Assembly: GCA_017420625.1 (NCBI GenBank)
Contig: JAFOIR010000313.1
Location: 1-6,828, forward strand
Source of the DNA: Bacillota bacterium
GTDB taxonomy: Bacteria > Bacillota_A > Clostridia > Lachnospirales > Bianqueaceae
Length of the DNA: 6,828 bases
Direction: 5' to 3'
Shown here: positions 1 to 6,383 of the stretch, piece after piece
Layout of the letters: every line of letters begins with the position of its first letter
How positions within the stretch are numbered: position 1 is the first letter of the stretch
Notes under the pieces: model-generated
The model's input: only the letters and a program-made list of their open reading frames with translations
Databases searched by the model: none
What the model was told of the DNA's origin: nothing
Program-made: the position numbers and the translations under genes

Positions 1-760
1 GAAGGACCAGTGCCTGGTCTGGGTATATGGCCTGTTCACAGATAAACCTGGCGATTACGTGAAGAAACCAATGCGTGAGTGTAGCGGGAAGGAGATCTGT
101 GCCGAATGGCTTTACCATCTCGGGGTGCCGGAAGAACAGATTGACGAAATGGCGGAATACAGCTGCAACACAGTCCCGGTCATGATGCCCTATATCACAG
201 CATTCTTCATGCCCAGGCAGGCCGGGGACCGACCGGATGTCGTCCCGGAAGGAGCTGTAAATTTTGCTTTCCTGGGCCAGTTTGCTGAAACGAAAAGGGA
301 TACCATATTCACGACGGAATACTCCATCCGGACCGGGATGGAAGCGGTATATACCCTTCTGGATATAGACCGTGCGGTGCCTGAGGTGTGGGGTAGCACA
401 TACGACATACGTGACTTGCTGCACGCAACAATTGCCCTGCGGGACGGGAAACCGCTTTATGACGGATTGGACACGGGTGAAACTAATCCGGTCGTAATGC
501 TGGCGGCCAGGCAGGCTTTAAAGAAAATCAGTGGTACGGAGATCGAAAAACTGCTCCAGGAGTATGGGGTGATCATAAATACGGGAGAATCTGACGGTAG
601 CACGGTCAGGAAAGCTGTATCCGGTGCCCTGCATTCAGTGGGATCGAAGGCGGAAGAGATTCGTCAAATGCCAGACGATAAGAAAAAAATAGCCAAGGCA
701 GCCGTGGCAGGCGCAGCGGCAGTTGTTGTGGCTGGAAAAATCAGGAAGAGGAGGGGATGA
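1..760 (+). CDS. ohyA: Oleate hydratase (fatty acid double-bond hydratase), C-terminal part; start lies left of the window
   Basis: Oleate hydratases are FAD-dependent enzymes, often called myosin-cross-reactive antigens, that add water to the cis-9 double bond of oleic or linoleic acid to give 10-hydroxy fatty acids; in gut bacteria this detoxifies unsaturated fatty acids. The frame is already open at base 2, giving 252 residues here, so the GTG at 59 is internal and not the start. Family signatures are clear: [19 protein letters not shown] (in-window residues 6-24), the [12 protein letters not shown] block (61-72), [21 protein letters not shown] (87-107) and [13 protein letters not shown] (108-120). 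Family homology fades around [10 protein letters not shown] (182-191). A tail of about 60 residues follows, ending in a short Ala/Val-rich hydrophobic stretch (233-244) flanked by lysines and arginines, which could help membrane association. The stop is one base before the next gene, so coupling is likely. Family assignment is firm; the role of the tail is inferred. Confidence 0.95.
   Translation, partial: KDQCLVWVYGLFTDKPGDYVKKPMRECSGKEICAEWLYHLGVPEEQIDEMAEYSCNTVPVMMPYITAFFMPRQAGDRPDVVPEGAVNFAFLGQFAETKRDTIFTTEYSIRTGMEAVYTLLDIDRAVPEVWGSTYDIRDLLHATIALRDGKPLYDGLDTGETNPVVMLAARQALKKISGTEIEKLLQEYGVIINTGESDGSTVRKAVSGALHSVGSKAEEIRQMPDDKKKIAKAAVAGAAAVVVAGKIRKRRG
751..756 (+). promoter_or_regulatory. 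Ribosome binding site that sets the MetK-like start
   Basis: GAGGGG, within a longer purine run (742-756), lies five bases before ATG 762. It overlaps the end of the oleate hydratase gene and favours ATG 762 over the earlier in-frame TTG at 723, which has no comparable site. Confidence 0.7.
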
Positions 761-761
761 T

Positions 762-1547
762 ATGTTTGAAAAAGTAAATCCTGCCCACCCGGATAAAGTG
801 GCTGACCGCATTGCGGGGGCCCTCGTGGATCTGGCTTATCAGAAGGAAGAAAATCCAAGGATTGCCGTGGAAGTTCTGATCGGCCATAGTGAATGCAGCA
901 TTATTGCTGAGACATCTGTTCATCTGGGTGAGGGGGATGTGCAGTCAGTTGTGGAGAGGATTGCCGGGCATGTCCGTACGGATTATAAGGAAGTCCCGCA
1001 GGATGAGCACCTTGCCAGAAACCAGGAACATGGCCTCCGCTGCGGAGATAATGGGATCTTCAGGGGGACGCCCGTCACAGAAGAACAGAAACGGCTGACC
1101 AACATTGCACAGGAGCTTTATCAGCAGTATGAAAGCGATGGAAAATATATTCTTTCCGGGAAACGACTGATCCTGTGCCAGAGCAATGCGGACAGCGACC
1201 GGATCAGAAATATGTATCCTGACGCTGAAGTGAACCCCCTTGGAGAATGGATCGGCGGTACAGGTGTGGATTCTGGTGCCGTCAACCGAAAGCTGGGCAG
1301 TGACATGGGGGATTCGGTCACGGGCGGAGGGCTGCACGGCAAGGATCTGTCCAAAGCAGACGTCAGTGTTAATATTTACGCATGGCTGCAGGCCCAGGCG
1401 CAAGGGCAGACGGTGGAATATACGTGCGCGATCGGGGACAGCATGATTGCAGGGATCCCGTATGAGGGCATTGTGGATACAGCACGCAGGTATATAAAAG
1501 AAATCGGCGGATTCGAAAAGTTCGCGGAGTGGGGGTTGATCAGGTAG
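762..1547 (+). CDS. Short S-adenosylmethionine synthetase (MetK) homologue, 261 aa
   Basis: Methionine adenosyltransferases make AdoMet from methionine and ATP in the cytoplasm. This protein has recognisable MetK blocks in order: HPDKVADRIAGALVDLA (residues 9-25), E37 within IAVEV, GDNG (95-98, usual GDQG), VNPLGEWIGGTGVDSG (157-172), NRKLGSD (175-181), TGGGLHGKDLSKADVS (187-202) and YTCAIGD (220-226). By motif alignment these keep the counterparts of E. coli H14, D16, K17, E42, D118, D238, R244, K245, K265 and D271. It is much shorter than the usual roughly 380-400 residues: the central domain between GDNG and VNPLGEW is only about 58 residues, with no clear match to the LRPDAKSQV segment that carries E. 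coli K165, and the chain ends at EWGLIR where canonical MetK continues beyond YGLI. The usual EGHPDK reads PAHPDK. It may be a divergent, specialised enzyme or a non-catalytic relative; it is probably not the housekeeping metK. ATG 762 is chosen for its RBS. Confidence 0.85.
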   Translation: MFEKVNPAHPDKVADRIAGALVDLAYQKEENPRIAVEVLIGHSECSIIAETSVHLGEGDVQSVVERIAGHVRTDYKEVPQDEHLARNQEHGLRCGDNGIFRGTPVTEEQKRLTNIAQELYQQYESDGKYILSGKRLILCQSNADSDRIRNMYPDAEVNPLGEWIGGTGVDSGAVNRKLGSDMGDSVTGGGLHGKDLSKADVSVNIYAWLQAQAQGQTVEYTCAIGDSMIAGIPYEGIVDTARRYIKEIGGFEKFAEWGLIR

Positions 1548-1647
1548 GAGCGGACTTTTCCAGCGGTCTTTTGGATGCGCAGGAGCATGGGACGTGGAAA
1601 ATGAGGGGAAAAAGCCGGATCTGCAGGCTCACAGGAAAGATATGGGG

Positions 1648-1654
1648 AAAGGAG
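1648..1654 (+). promoter_or_regulatory. Ribosome binding site that sets the radical SAM start
   Basis: AAAGGAG lies six bases before ATG 1661. The frame is open back to a GTG at 1529 inside the MetK-like gene and also has an ATG at 1601, but neither has a good site, and the extra 44 residues do not look conserved in character. The 113 bases between the two genes (1548-1660) otherwise show no gene or clear terminator. Confidence 0.75.
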
Positions 1655-1660
1655 ATTGCT

Positions 1661-3031
1661 ATGGCAGGAAAAATCGCGCATGCGGCGGAGAGGAAAGGGT
1701 TTGAACTGGCCCTTAATGGTGTCATGAAGAGGGCACAGGGAAAAAGGAACGAGGGGTATGTCGAGGTAATCAACGCGATCGAAAAGGTGTTGGGGGATGG
1801 CTGGCCGCCTTCTGCCTATGAAAGCCTCAGGGATGCTTTTGGCAGTGACGGGAAATGGTCACAGTATTTTGACAGACTGCTGGAACGCGCGGATCTGCAA
1901 TATCTGAAAGGACTTGTCATGGCCTTTGGTTTTGAAGGAGGCTTTACCGGCTTCCGGCAGACCCGAAAAAATGCAGAAAAATATGGATGCGGGATCCCGT
2001 GGATCATCCTCTTTGATCCGACAAGCGCGTGCAACCTCCACTGCACGGGATGCTGGGCATCAGAGTATTCCCGGACGCTGAACCTGTCCTTTGAGGAGAT
2101 GGACCGCCTTGTCACAGAAGGAAAGGAACTAGGGATCCACGCCTATATCATGACCGGCGGGGAGCCGATGGTGCGGAAAAAGGATATCGTCAGGCTTGCG
2201 GAGAAGCACAGCGACTGCGGTTTTATGCTCTTTACGAATGGAACGCTTGTAGACCAGGATTTTTGTGATGACATGAAGAGGTGCAGAAACATTGTACTCT
2301 CCATGAGCATTGAAGGAAACAGGGATGCTACGGATTTAAGGCGCGGGGACGGCACGTTCGATAAAGTGATGGCGGCTATGGACCTGCTCAGGGAAAACGG
2401 GCTGGTCTACGGTACCTCGATCTGTTACACAAGAGCAAACTGCGAAGCGGTCACATCGGATGAGTTCCTGGATTTCCTGATTGACAAAGGAGTTTCTTTC
2501 AGCTGGTATTTCCATTTTATGCCCATCGGGATGGATACGGGCATGGAGCTGGTACCTACTGTAGAGCAGCGGGAATACATGTACCACAGGATCCGTGAAA
2601 TCAGGGGATTTGAAGGCGGGAAGCCTATCTTCTGCATGGATTTCCAGAATGACGGGGAATTCGTCAGCGGATGCATAGCCGGAGGCAAGTATTACTGCCA
2701 TATCAATCCAAACGGGGATGTGGAGCCCTGCGTCTTCATCCATTATTCCGGCGCAAACATCCATGATAAGCCTCTGCTGGAATGCCTGCAGCAGCCGCTG
2801 TTTAAAGCTTACCAGGAAGGACAACCTTTCAATGAAAACCTCCTTCAGCCCTGCCCCATGCTGGAAAACCCGGAGAAGCTAAAGGAAATGGTGATCCGGA
2901 CAGGAGCGAAGAGCACGGATATGATGGAGCCGGAAAGCTGTGACCACCTTTGCACCAAATGCAGCCATTATGCGGAGGAATGGGGTGAAAGAGCGGAAAA
3001 ACTCTGGAGAGCCAGTCATCCGGGCATATAG
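1661..3031 (+). CDS. Radical SAM enzyme with SPASM-like C-terminal cysteine region, 456 aa
   Basis: This is a radical S-adenosylmethionine enzyme, which uses a 4Fe-4S cluster to cleave AdoMet and start radical chemistry. The cluster motif CNLHCTGC gives C124, C128 and C131 in the expected CxxxCxxC spacing, preceded by a beta strand (IPWIILFDPTSA, 112-123). The AdoMet-binding TGGEP follows at 165-169, and further TIM-barrel strands include GFMLFTNGT (187-195) and IVLSMSIEG (211-219). The C-terminal part is rich in cysteine: C338, C346 and C357 lie in a block running from GCIAGGKYYC to NPNGDVEPC, then C375, C398 in PCPMLENP, and a second CxxxCxxC (C427, C431, C434). This resembles a SPASM or twitch auxiliary cluster domain. 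An N-terminal region of about 110 residues precedes the barrel and has no motif I can name. No peptide substrate gene is visible nearby. The neighbours suggest lipid or small-molecule modification, but the substrate is unknown. Confidence 0.9.
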   Translation: MAGKIAHAAERKGFELALNGVMKRAQGKRNEGYVEVINAIEKVLGDGWPPSAYESLRDAFGSDGKWSQYFDRLLERADLQYLKGLVMAFGFEGGFTGFRQTRKNAEKYGCGIPWIILFDPTSACNLHCTGCWASEYSRTLNLSFEEMDRLVTEGKELGIHAYIMTGGEPMVRKKDIVRLAEKHSDCGFMLFTNGTLVDQDFCDDMKRCRNIVLSMSIEGNRDATDLRRGDGTFDKVMAAMDLLRENGLVYGTSICYTRANCEAVTSDEFLDFLIDKGVSFSWYFHFMPIGMDTGMELVPTVEQREYMYHRIREIRGFEGGKPIFCMDFQNDGEFVSGCIAGGKYYCHINPNGDVEPCVFIHYSGANIHDKPLLECLQQPLFKAYQEGQPFNENLLQPCPMLENPEKLKEMVIRTGAKSTDMMEPESCDHLCTKCSHYAEEWGERAEKLWRASHPGI

Positions 3032-3091
3032 ATTCCTTCCTGAAAGCACGGACATGAGGAGACAAAGATCTTTATTATAGGATCAAGGCAC

Positions 3092-3247
3092 ATGGGTAGA
3101 AATGATATAGTGCTTAAAAAAAGCATTAAATATGCCACAAGGATGGTGATTCCTGTATGTTTGGCAGGAGTTCTGTATCTTCTTTTCGTCTGGTACGAAG
3201 AAAGCGGGCTAGGTGAGAGCCTGGACTTTGAAAACTCGCTTTTATAA
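3092..3247 (+). CDS. Possible small single-span membrane protein, 51 aa, unidentified
   Basis: I do not recognise this ORF. It starts at ATG 3092 and encodes 51 residues with a basic N-terminus (lysines and arginines at residues 3-17), a hydrophobic stretch of about 18 residues (MVIPVCLAGVLYLLFVWY, 18-35) and an acidic C-terminal tail (EESGLGESLDFENSLL). This layout fits a one-pass membrane peptide with the N-terminus inside by the positive-inside rule. The start is weakly supported: only AAGG three bases upstream. The frame is open from 3044 without an earlier ATG, GTG or TTG. It follows the radical SAM gene by 60 bases on the same strand. It could equally be a remnant of a decayed gene. Confidence 0.35.
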   Translation: MGRNDIVLKKSIKYATRMVIPVCLAGVLYLLFVWYEESGLGESLDFENSLL

Positions 3248-3321
3248 ACTGGAGGAAGGCAGAGCAGAATTCAACTGGATAAAGAAACCACAATGAAATA
3301 ATGCGATGGGCTCTGGCCGGG

Positions 3322-3327
3322 AAAGGA
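3322..3327 (+). promoter_or_regulatory. Ribosome binding site for the MarR gene
   Basis: AAAGGA ends one base before ATG 3329 and ten bases before the in-frame ATG 3338. Only the second spacing is workable for initiation, so ATG 3338 is preferred. Confidence 0.55.
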
Positions 3328-3337
3328 AATGCAGCCT

Positions 3338-3790
3338 ATGAATATGGACATTGCTGATATATCCAATGAATTGGTATACCGAACATATCTGATCAATAAA
3401 GACAGAATATGGGAAAAGCTTTCTGATCTCAGCATCATAGAATATGTCGCCCTTCACCGGATTTCGGAGGTTGGGCAGAAAGAAGACCGCACATATTTTA
3501 AGGATCTTTCCGACAGCATGAAAATCACTGAACGGCAGGTTTCGAAACTTACCGGTGAATTGAGAGACCGTGGACTGATCCTATGGTCCTATGAAGGTGA
3601 TGGCAGCAGGGGAACCTATATTACAATAACGGATGCAGGCCAAATGCTGCTGGAGAAGAACGAAAAACTGTTAAGAGATTATTTTGTGCGGGTAATTGAC
3701 AGGTTTGGCGCAGGTAATGTTTCGGAACTTCTCCGACTGATGAAACAGCTTGAAGAAATCATGGAAACGGAGTTTTCAAACGGAGGATAG
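3338..3790 (+). CDS. MarR-family winged-helix transcriptional regulator, 150 aa
   Basis: MarR proteins are dimeric winged-helix repressors, often released from DNA by small aromatic or lipophilic ligands or by oxidation. The length of 150 residues is typical. The DNA-binding part reads YFKDLSDSMKITERQVSKL (53-71) as the helix-turn-helix, followed by a recognition-helix end and a beta wing (LWSYEGDGSRGTYITITDAG, 82-101). N- and C-terminal helices (about 8-30 and 105-145) would form the dimer interface. A single cysteine-free chain makes thiol sensing unlikely. The gene ends five bases before the citrate synthase gene, so it probably controls its own two-gene operon; the ligand cannot be told from sequence. 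The start at 3338 is chosen over 3329 for ribosome-site spacing, a difference of three residues. Confidence 0.85.
   Translation: MNMDIADISNELVYRTYLINKDRIWEKLSDLSIIEYVALHRISEVGQKEDRTYFKDLSDSMKITERQVSKLTGELRDRGLILWSYEGDGSRGTYITITDAGQMLLEKNEKLLRDYFVRVIDRFGAGNVSELLRLMKQLEEIMETEFSNGG
3782..3786 (+). promoter_or_regulatory. Ribosome binding site for citrate synthase
   Basis: GGAGG lies nine bases before ATG 3796 and inside the last codons of the MarR gene, supporting coupled translation of the pair. Confidence 0.75.
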
Positions 3791-3795
3791 ATTAG

Positions 3796-5136
3796 ATGAC
3801 AAAAAGACTTATCGATTATGCTGAAAAGCATGCTTCGGTCTGTTTTGAAAACGATGCTATCTCTCCGATCCTGTACAAAGAATATGGCGTAAACACTGGC
3901 CTGAGGGATGAAAAAGGCACCGGTGTGCTTACTGGGCTCACGAGAGTATCGGACATTGTTTCTTCAAAAATCATAGACGGAAGGAGGGTTCCGTGTGACG
4001 GTGAACTCTGGTACCGGGGTTATCGGATCGAAGAGCTGATTTCTTCTATCGGAGACGATGCGTCTGGTTTTGACAAGATCGCTTATCTGCTGCTTATGGG
4101 AGAGCTTCCGACGCAGCAGCAGATTTTAGAATTTTCAGATTTAATCAGTCAGTGCAGAACCCTACCAACGAATTTCACACGTGATGTGATTATGAAGGCT
4201 CCCTCGGAAGACATCATGAACTCAATGACAAGGAGCATCCTTACGCTTGCATCCTACGATGAAAGAGAAAAGGATACGGATATAGCCAATGTCATCCGGC
4301 AGAGTATGCAGTTGATCAGTATTTTCCCGCTTTTGGCAATATATGGATATCAGGCTTATGTACATTATGTGAAACATGGAAGCATGGTTCTTCATCACCC
4401 GGATCCGTCACTGTCAGCTGCAGAGAATATTCTGATGTTGCTCAGGACGGACAGACAATATACATGGACAGAGGCAAAAGTACTGGATACGGCACTGATT
4501 CTGCATATGGAACACGGGGGAGGCAATAATTCGACGTTCACAACAAGGGTTGTGACATCCTCTGGTTCAGATACCTATTCAACGATTGCGGCGGCTATGT
4601 CTTCACTCAAAGGACCAAAGCACGGTGGTGCAAATATCAAGGTGATGGAGATGATAGAATACCTTAGCCGCCATGTATCCGATTATTCAGATAAGGATGA
4701 AATAGCTGCATATCTTGGAAAAATCCTGGATAAAGAGACATTTGACCGGCAAGGCCTGATCTATGGCATGGGACATGCTGTATATTCTCTTTCGGATCCA
4801 AGAGAGCGTATTTTAAGAAAGTATGTTGAGGAGCTTGCAAAAGAAAAAGGCAGTGAAAACGAACTCATGCTATATCGGAACATTGAAGAAATTGCTCCTC
4901 AGGTGATCGCTGCAAAGAGACATATCTATAAAGGCGTGAGTCCGAATGTGGATTTTTACAGTGGATTTGTATACAAGATGCTTGGGATTCCAACAGAGTT
5001 ATACACTGCCATATTCGCGATTGCCCGTATTGTTGGATGGAGTGCTCACAGAATTGAAGAGTTAGTCAACATGAGTAAAATAATACGGCCAGCTTATATG
5101 AGTGTCATGGGAAGAAACACTGATGTCTTGTCCTGA
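3796..5136 (+). CDS. gltA: Citrate synthase (possibly 2-methylcitrate synthase), 446 aa
   Basis: Citrate synthase condenses acetyl-CoA with oxaloacetate to citrate in the cytoplasm, the entry step to the oxidative branch that clostridia use for 2-oxoglutarate and glutamate. The catalytic set is complete: H276 in LKGPKHGGAN, H327 in GMGHAVYSLSDPR and D386 in PNVDFYSG, matching pig H274, H320 and D375. Oxaloacetate-binding counterparts are also present: H240 in LHMEHGGGNNSTF, R336, R411 in FAIARIVGW and R431 in IIRPAY. CELWYRG-like N-terminal sequence (DGELWYRGYRIEEL, 68-81) and the all-helical character fit the family; length is normal for the clostridial form. The protein sits directly behind a MarR regulator and probably shares its transcript. 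No aconitase or isocitrate dehydrogenase gene follows, so it is detached from the rest of the pathway here. Citrate versus methylcitrate specificity cannot be settled by eye; no prp genes are visible. The last residues, NTDVLS, may reflect a one-base slip (see findings). Confidence 0.95.
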   Translation: MTKRLIDYAEKHASVCFENDAISPILYKEYGVNTGLRDEKGTGVLTGLTRVSDIVSSKIIDGRRVPCDGELWYRGYRIEELISSIGDDASGFDKIAYLLLMGELPTQQQILEFSDLISQCRTLPTNFTRDVIMKAPSEDIMNSMTRSILTLASYDEREKDTDIANVIRQSMQLISIFPLLAIYGYQAYVHYVKHGSMVLHHPDPSLSAAENILMLLRTDRQYTWTEAKVLDTALILHMEHGGGNNSTFTTRVVTSSGSDTYSTIAAAMSSLKGPKHGGANIKVMEMIEYLSRHVSDYSDKDEIAAYLGKILDKETFDRQGLIYGMGHAVYSLSDPRERILRKYVEELAKEKGSENELMLYRNIEEIAPQVIAAKRHIYKGVSPNVDFYSGFVYKMLGIPTELYTAIFAIARIVGWSAHRIEELVNMSKIIRPAYMSVMGRNTDVLS

Positions 5137-5164
5137 AAGGCATATATTTCCAGTCGGTCGCAGG

Positions 5165-5197
5165 TATCCTGGCAGGCGCGATGTCCGCCCCAGGATA
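5165..5197 (+). terminator. Strong hairpin after citrate synthase, possible terminator without a T-run
   Basis: TATCCTGG (5165-5172) is the exact reverse complement of CCAGGATA (5190-5197). Inside it, GGCG (5175-5178) pairs with CGCC (5186-5189), giving a 12-bp stem with a two-base CA bulge and a seven-base loop (5179-5185). It begins 28 bases after the citrate synthase stop and lies between convergent genes. No T-run follows on either strand, so intrinsic termination is doubtful; it may act as a transcript-stabilising structure or be part of lost sequence. Confidence 0.4.
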
Positions 5198-5274
5198 TCT
5201 GTCAGGCCGGATCGCAAGGATCGGTCAACCTGGGACACAGACTGTCATATTAAAAAGGCAAGTTCGGTACAAGG

Positions 5275-5712
5275 CTATTTACGAATTGTTTTCAGCTTCT
5301 TTGCCTGGCTTCGGTCTGTTTTTGTATCCATTAACCATCGTAGGTTGTCAAGAAAGGTGGAACGTCCCTCGTCGGTTAATTGGAAATAGCCGGCGATAAC
5401 CTGATCTAATTCCGGCATTTTTTCATAGTCAAAGAGCATAAGCAACGGCGTAGTCCTGTTTTTTATATATGTCTGCTTATTAAGGTTCGTGGTCAGCCCA
5501 TTCAGATCAGAGAGCGGCTGCGGAAGTACTTCTCCCTCATCATAAGGATTCTCCTTACAGATCTGAGTAATATCAATTCCTAGGATATTCGCTATACGCA
5601 AAGCATGATCAAAGCGGACAGAAGTATCCCGCTGAATGATTGAGTACAGTGTGGTCGGTGCAATGCCGGTGAACTGATCTTTAAGAATCCCTTTGATGAT
5701 TTTCAGCTTCAT
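5275..5712 (-). pseudogene. XRE-family helix-turn-helix regulator, N-terminally truncated
   Basis: The ORF reads 145 codons on the minus strand from ATG at 5712 to TAG at 5277-5275. Residues about 15-57 (TGIAPTTLYSIIQRDTSVRF, then DHALRIANILGIDITQI) match the second half of a Cro/C1-type DNA-binding domain: recognition helix and the two following helices. The domain's first one or two helices, usually about 20 residues with a TQ.ELA-like pattern, are missing; instead there is a lysine-rich lead of 13 residues. That lead is the antisense of integrase-like sequence read on the plus strand, and there is no ribosome binding site before the ATG. The C-terminal part (FDYEKMPELDQVIAGYFQLT, 95-113, and the helix after it) resembles the oligomerisation tails of small clostridial regulators. 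I infer a regulator beheaded by a rearrangement near 5671-5680; the surviving part would probably not bind DNA. A short alternative N-terminus cannot be fully excluded. Confidence 0.7.
5671..5680. other. Inferred rearrangement junction between the XRE and integrase fragments
   Basis: Minus-strand XRE homology runs up to about 5670 (TGIAPTTL). Plus-strand integrase homology begins at about 5677-5683 (FKNPFDDFQLHEV). The two gene bodies, both incomplete, therefore meet head to head within about ten bases. No repeat or target-site duplication is visible at the joint. Confidence 0.5.
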
Positions 5713-6372
5713 GAAGTGACTGTAAATGATACGGTGAAACGGGATGCGCTTTCACCGGCCAATAAGCGCCGCTTTCTCGAATTCGTGCGTACGGATCCTC
5801 ATTTTAGCAGATATTATGAGGGTATCTACATTCTGTTCCATACGGGAATGCGCATCTCTGAATTCTGCGGTTTAACGATTGAAGACCTGGATATGGATAA
5901 GGGAACAATACTTATCAGCAAACAGCTTCAGCGGGTCGGCACTCGGGTCTATATTGAAGATCAGGCGAAAACGAAGTGTGGGACACGGATCATTCCCATG
6001 GAGCCTATGGTGAAGGAAGCATTCCGGACAATTCTGGATCGGCGGATTACTCCGGCTGTCGAACCAGAAGTGGACGGTGTGAGGGGTTTTCTCTGCCTGG
6101 ATAAGGACGGACATCCTATGCTTGCCCTGCACTGGGAACATTATTTCCAGCATACCCGGGAGAAATTCAATAAAATCTACCGTGACCCGATGCCGTATGT
6201 CTCGCCGCATGTATGCCGGCATACCTACTGTACGGAAAAGGCAAAAGCAGGTATGAATCCGGTTCATCTGGCTTATCTGATGGGGCATTCTCCGGAGGAT
6301 ATCAGGGTAACGATGGGAACCTATACCCATATTCATTACGAGGATGCGGCGGAGGAACTGCGTCGTCTGGGC
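5677..6372 (+). pseudogene. Tn916-type tyrosine recombinase (integrase) fragment, catalytic domain only
   Basis: Tyrosine recombinases of this kind excise and insert integrative conjugative elements. Numbered from GTG 5716, the catalytic set is complete: R46 in TGMRISEFCGL, K85 or K87 in AKTKCGT, H165 and R168 in SPHVCRHTYC, H191 in LMGHS and nucleophile Y203 in MGTYTHI. GIYILFHTGMRISEFCGL and ALHWEHYFQH are family blocks. Family members are about 380-420 residues; the N-terminal arm-binding domain and nearly all the core-binding domain are absent. Integrase-like sequence NPFDDFQLHE is readable upstream of the GTG in the same frame, back to about 5680, and the GTG has no ribosome binding site, so it is not a natural start. 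At the other end homology stops at about EELRRL (6369); the frame stays open to 6606 but residues beyond 219 are an out-of-frame reading of the next gene. Missing both ends, it is probably inactive. Confidence 0.85.
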
Positions 6373-6383
6373 AACCAGAGATC

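Larger units (their letters stand above)
3032..3337 (+). other. Poorly coding spacer between the radical SAM gene and the MarR gene
   Basis: This 306-base stretch holds one weak small ORF (3092-3247, listed separately) and two orphan Shine-Dalgarno-like sequences: AGGAG at 3057-3061 and GGAGGAAGG at 3251-3259, neither followed by a usable start codon at normal spacing. I see no convincing hairpin with a T-run after the radical SAM stop and no clear -35/-10 pair. The promoter of the MarR-citrate synthase pair probably lies here, but I cannot place it. The orphan ribosome sites hint at decayed small genes. Confidence 0.5.

Noticed and set aside
945..1403. Long minus-strand frame of 152 codons opposite the MetK-like gene
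   Set aside because: It is a shadow of a clearly conserved plus-strand gene and shows no recognisable domain or ribosome site.
1529..1660. Extended N-terminus of the radical SAM protein overlapping the MetK-like gene
   Set aside because: The GTG at 1529 and ATG at 1601 lack good ribosome sites, while ATG 1661 has AAAGGAG at ideal spacing.
3179..3203. Hairpin CTTCTTTTCG / CGAAGAAAG as a terminator
   Set aside because: The stem has a mismatch and a wobble, no T-run follows, and it falls within the small ORF.
3371..3380. GGTATACC palindrome as a MarR operator
   Set aside because: It lies inside the MarR coding region, is only eight bases and its flanks are not symmetric; chance is the simpler explanation.
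5102..5389. Arg-rich plus-strand ORF of 95 codons after citrate synthase
   Set aside because: Its composition is Arg/Ser-rich, it starts inside citrate synthase without a ribosome site, and it overlaps the XRE gene in antisense.
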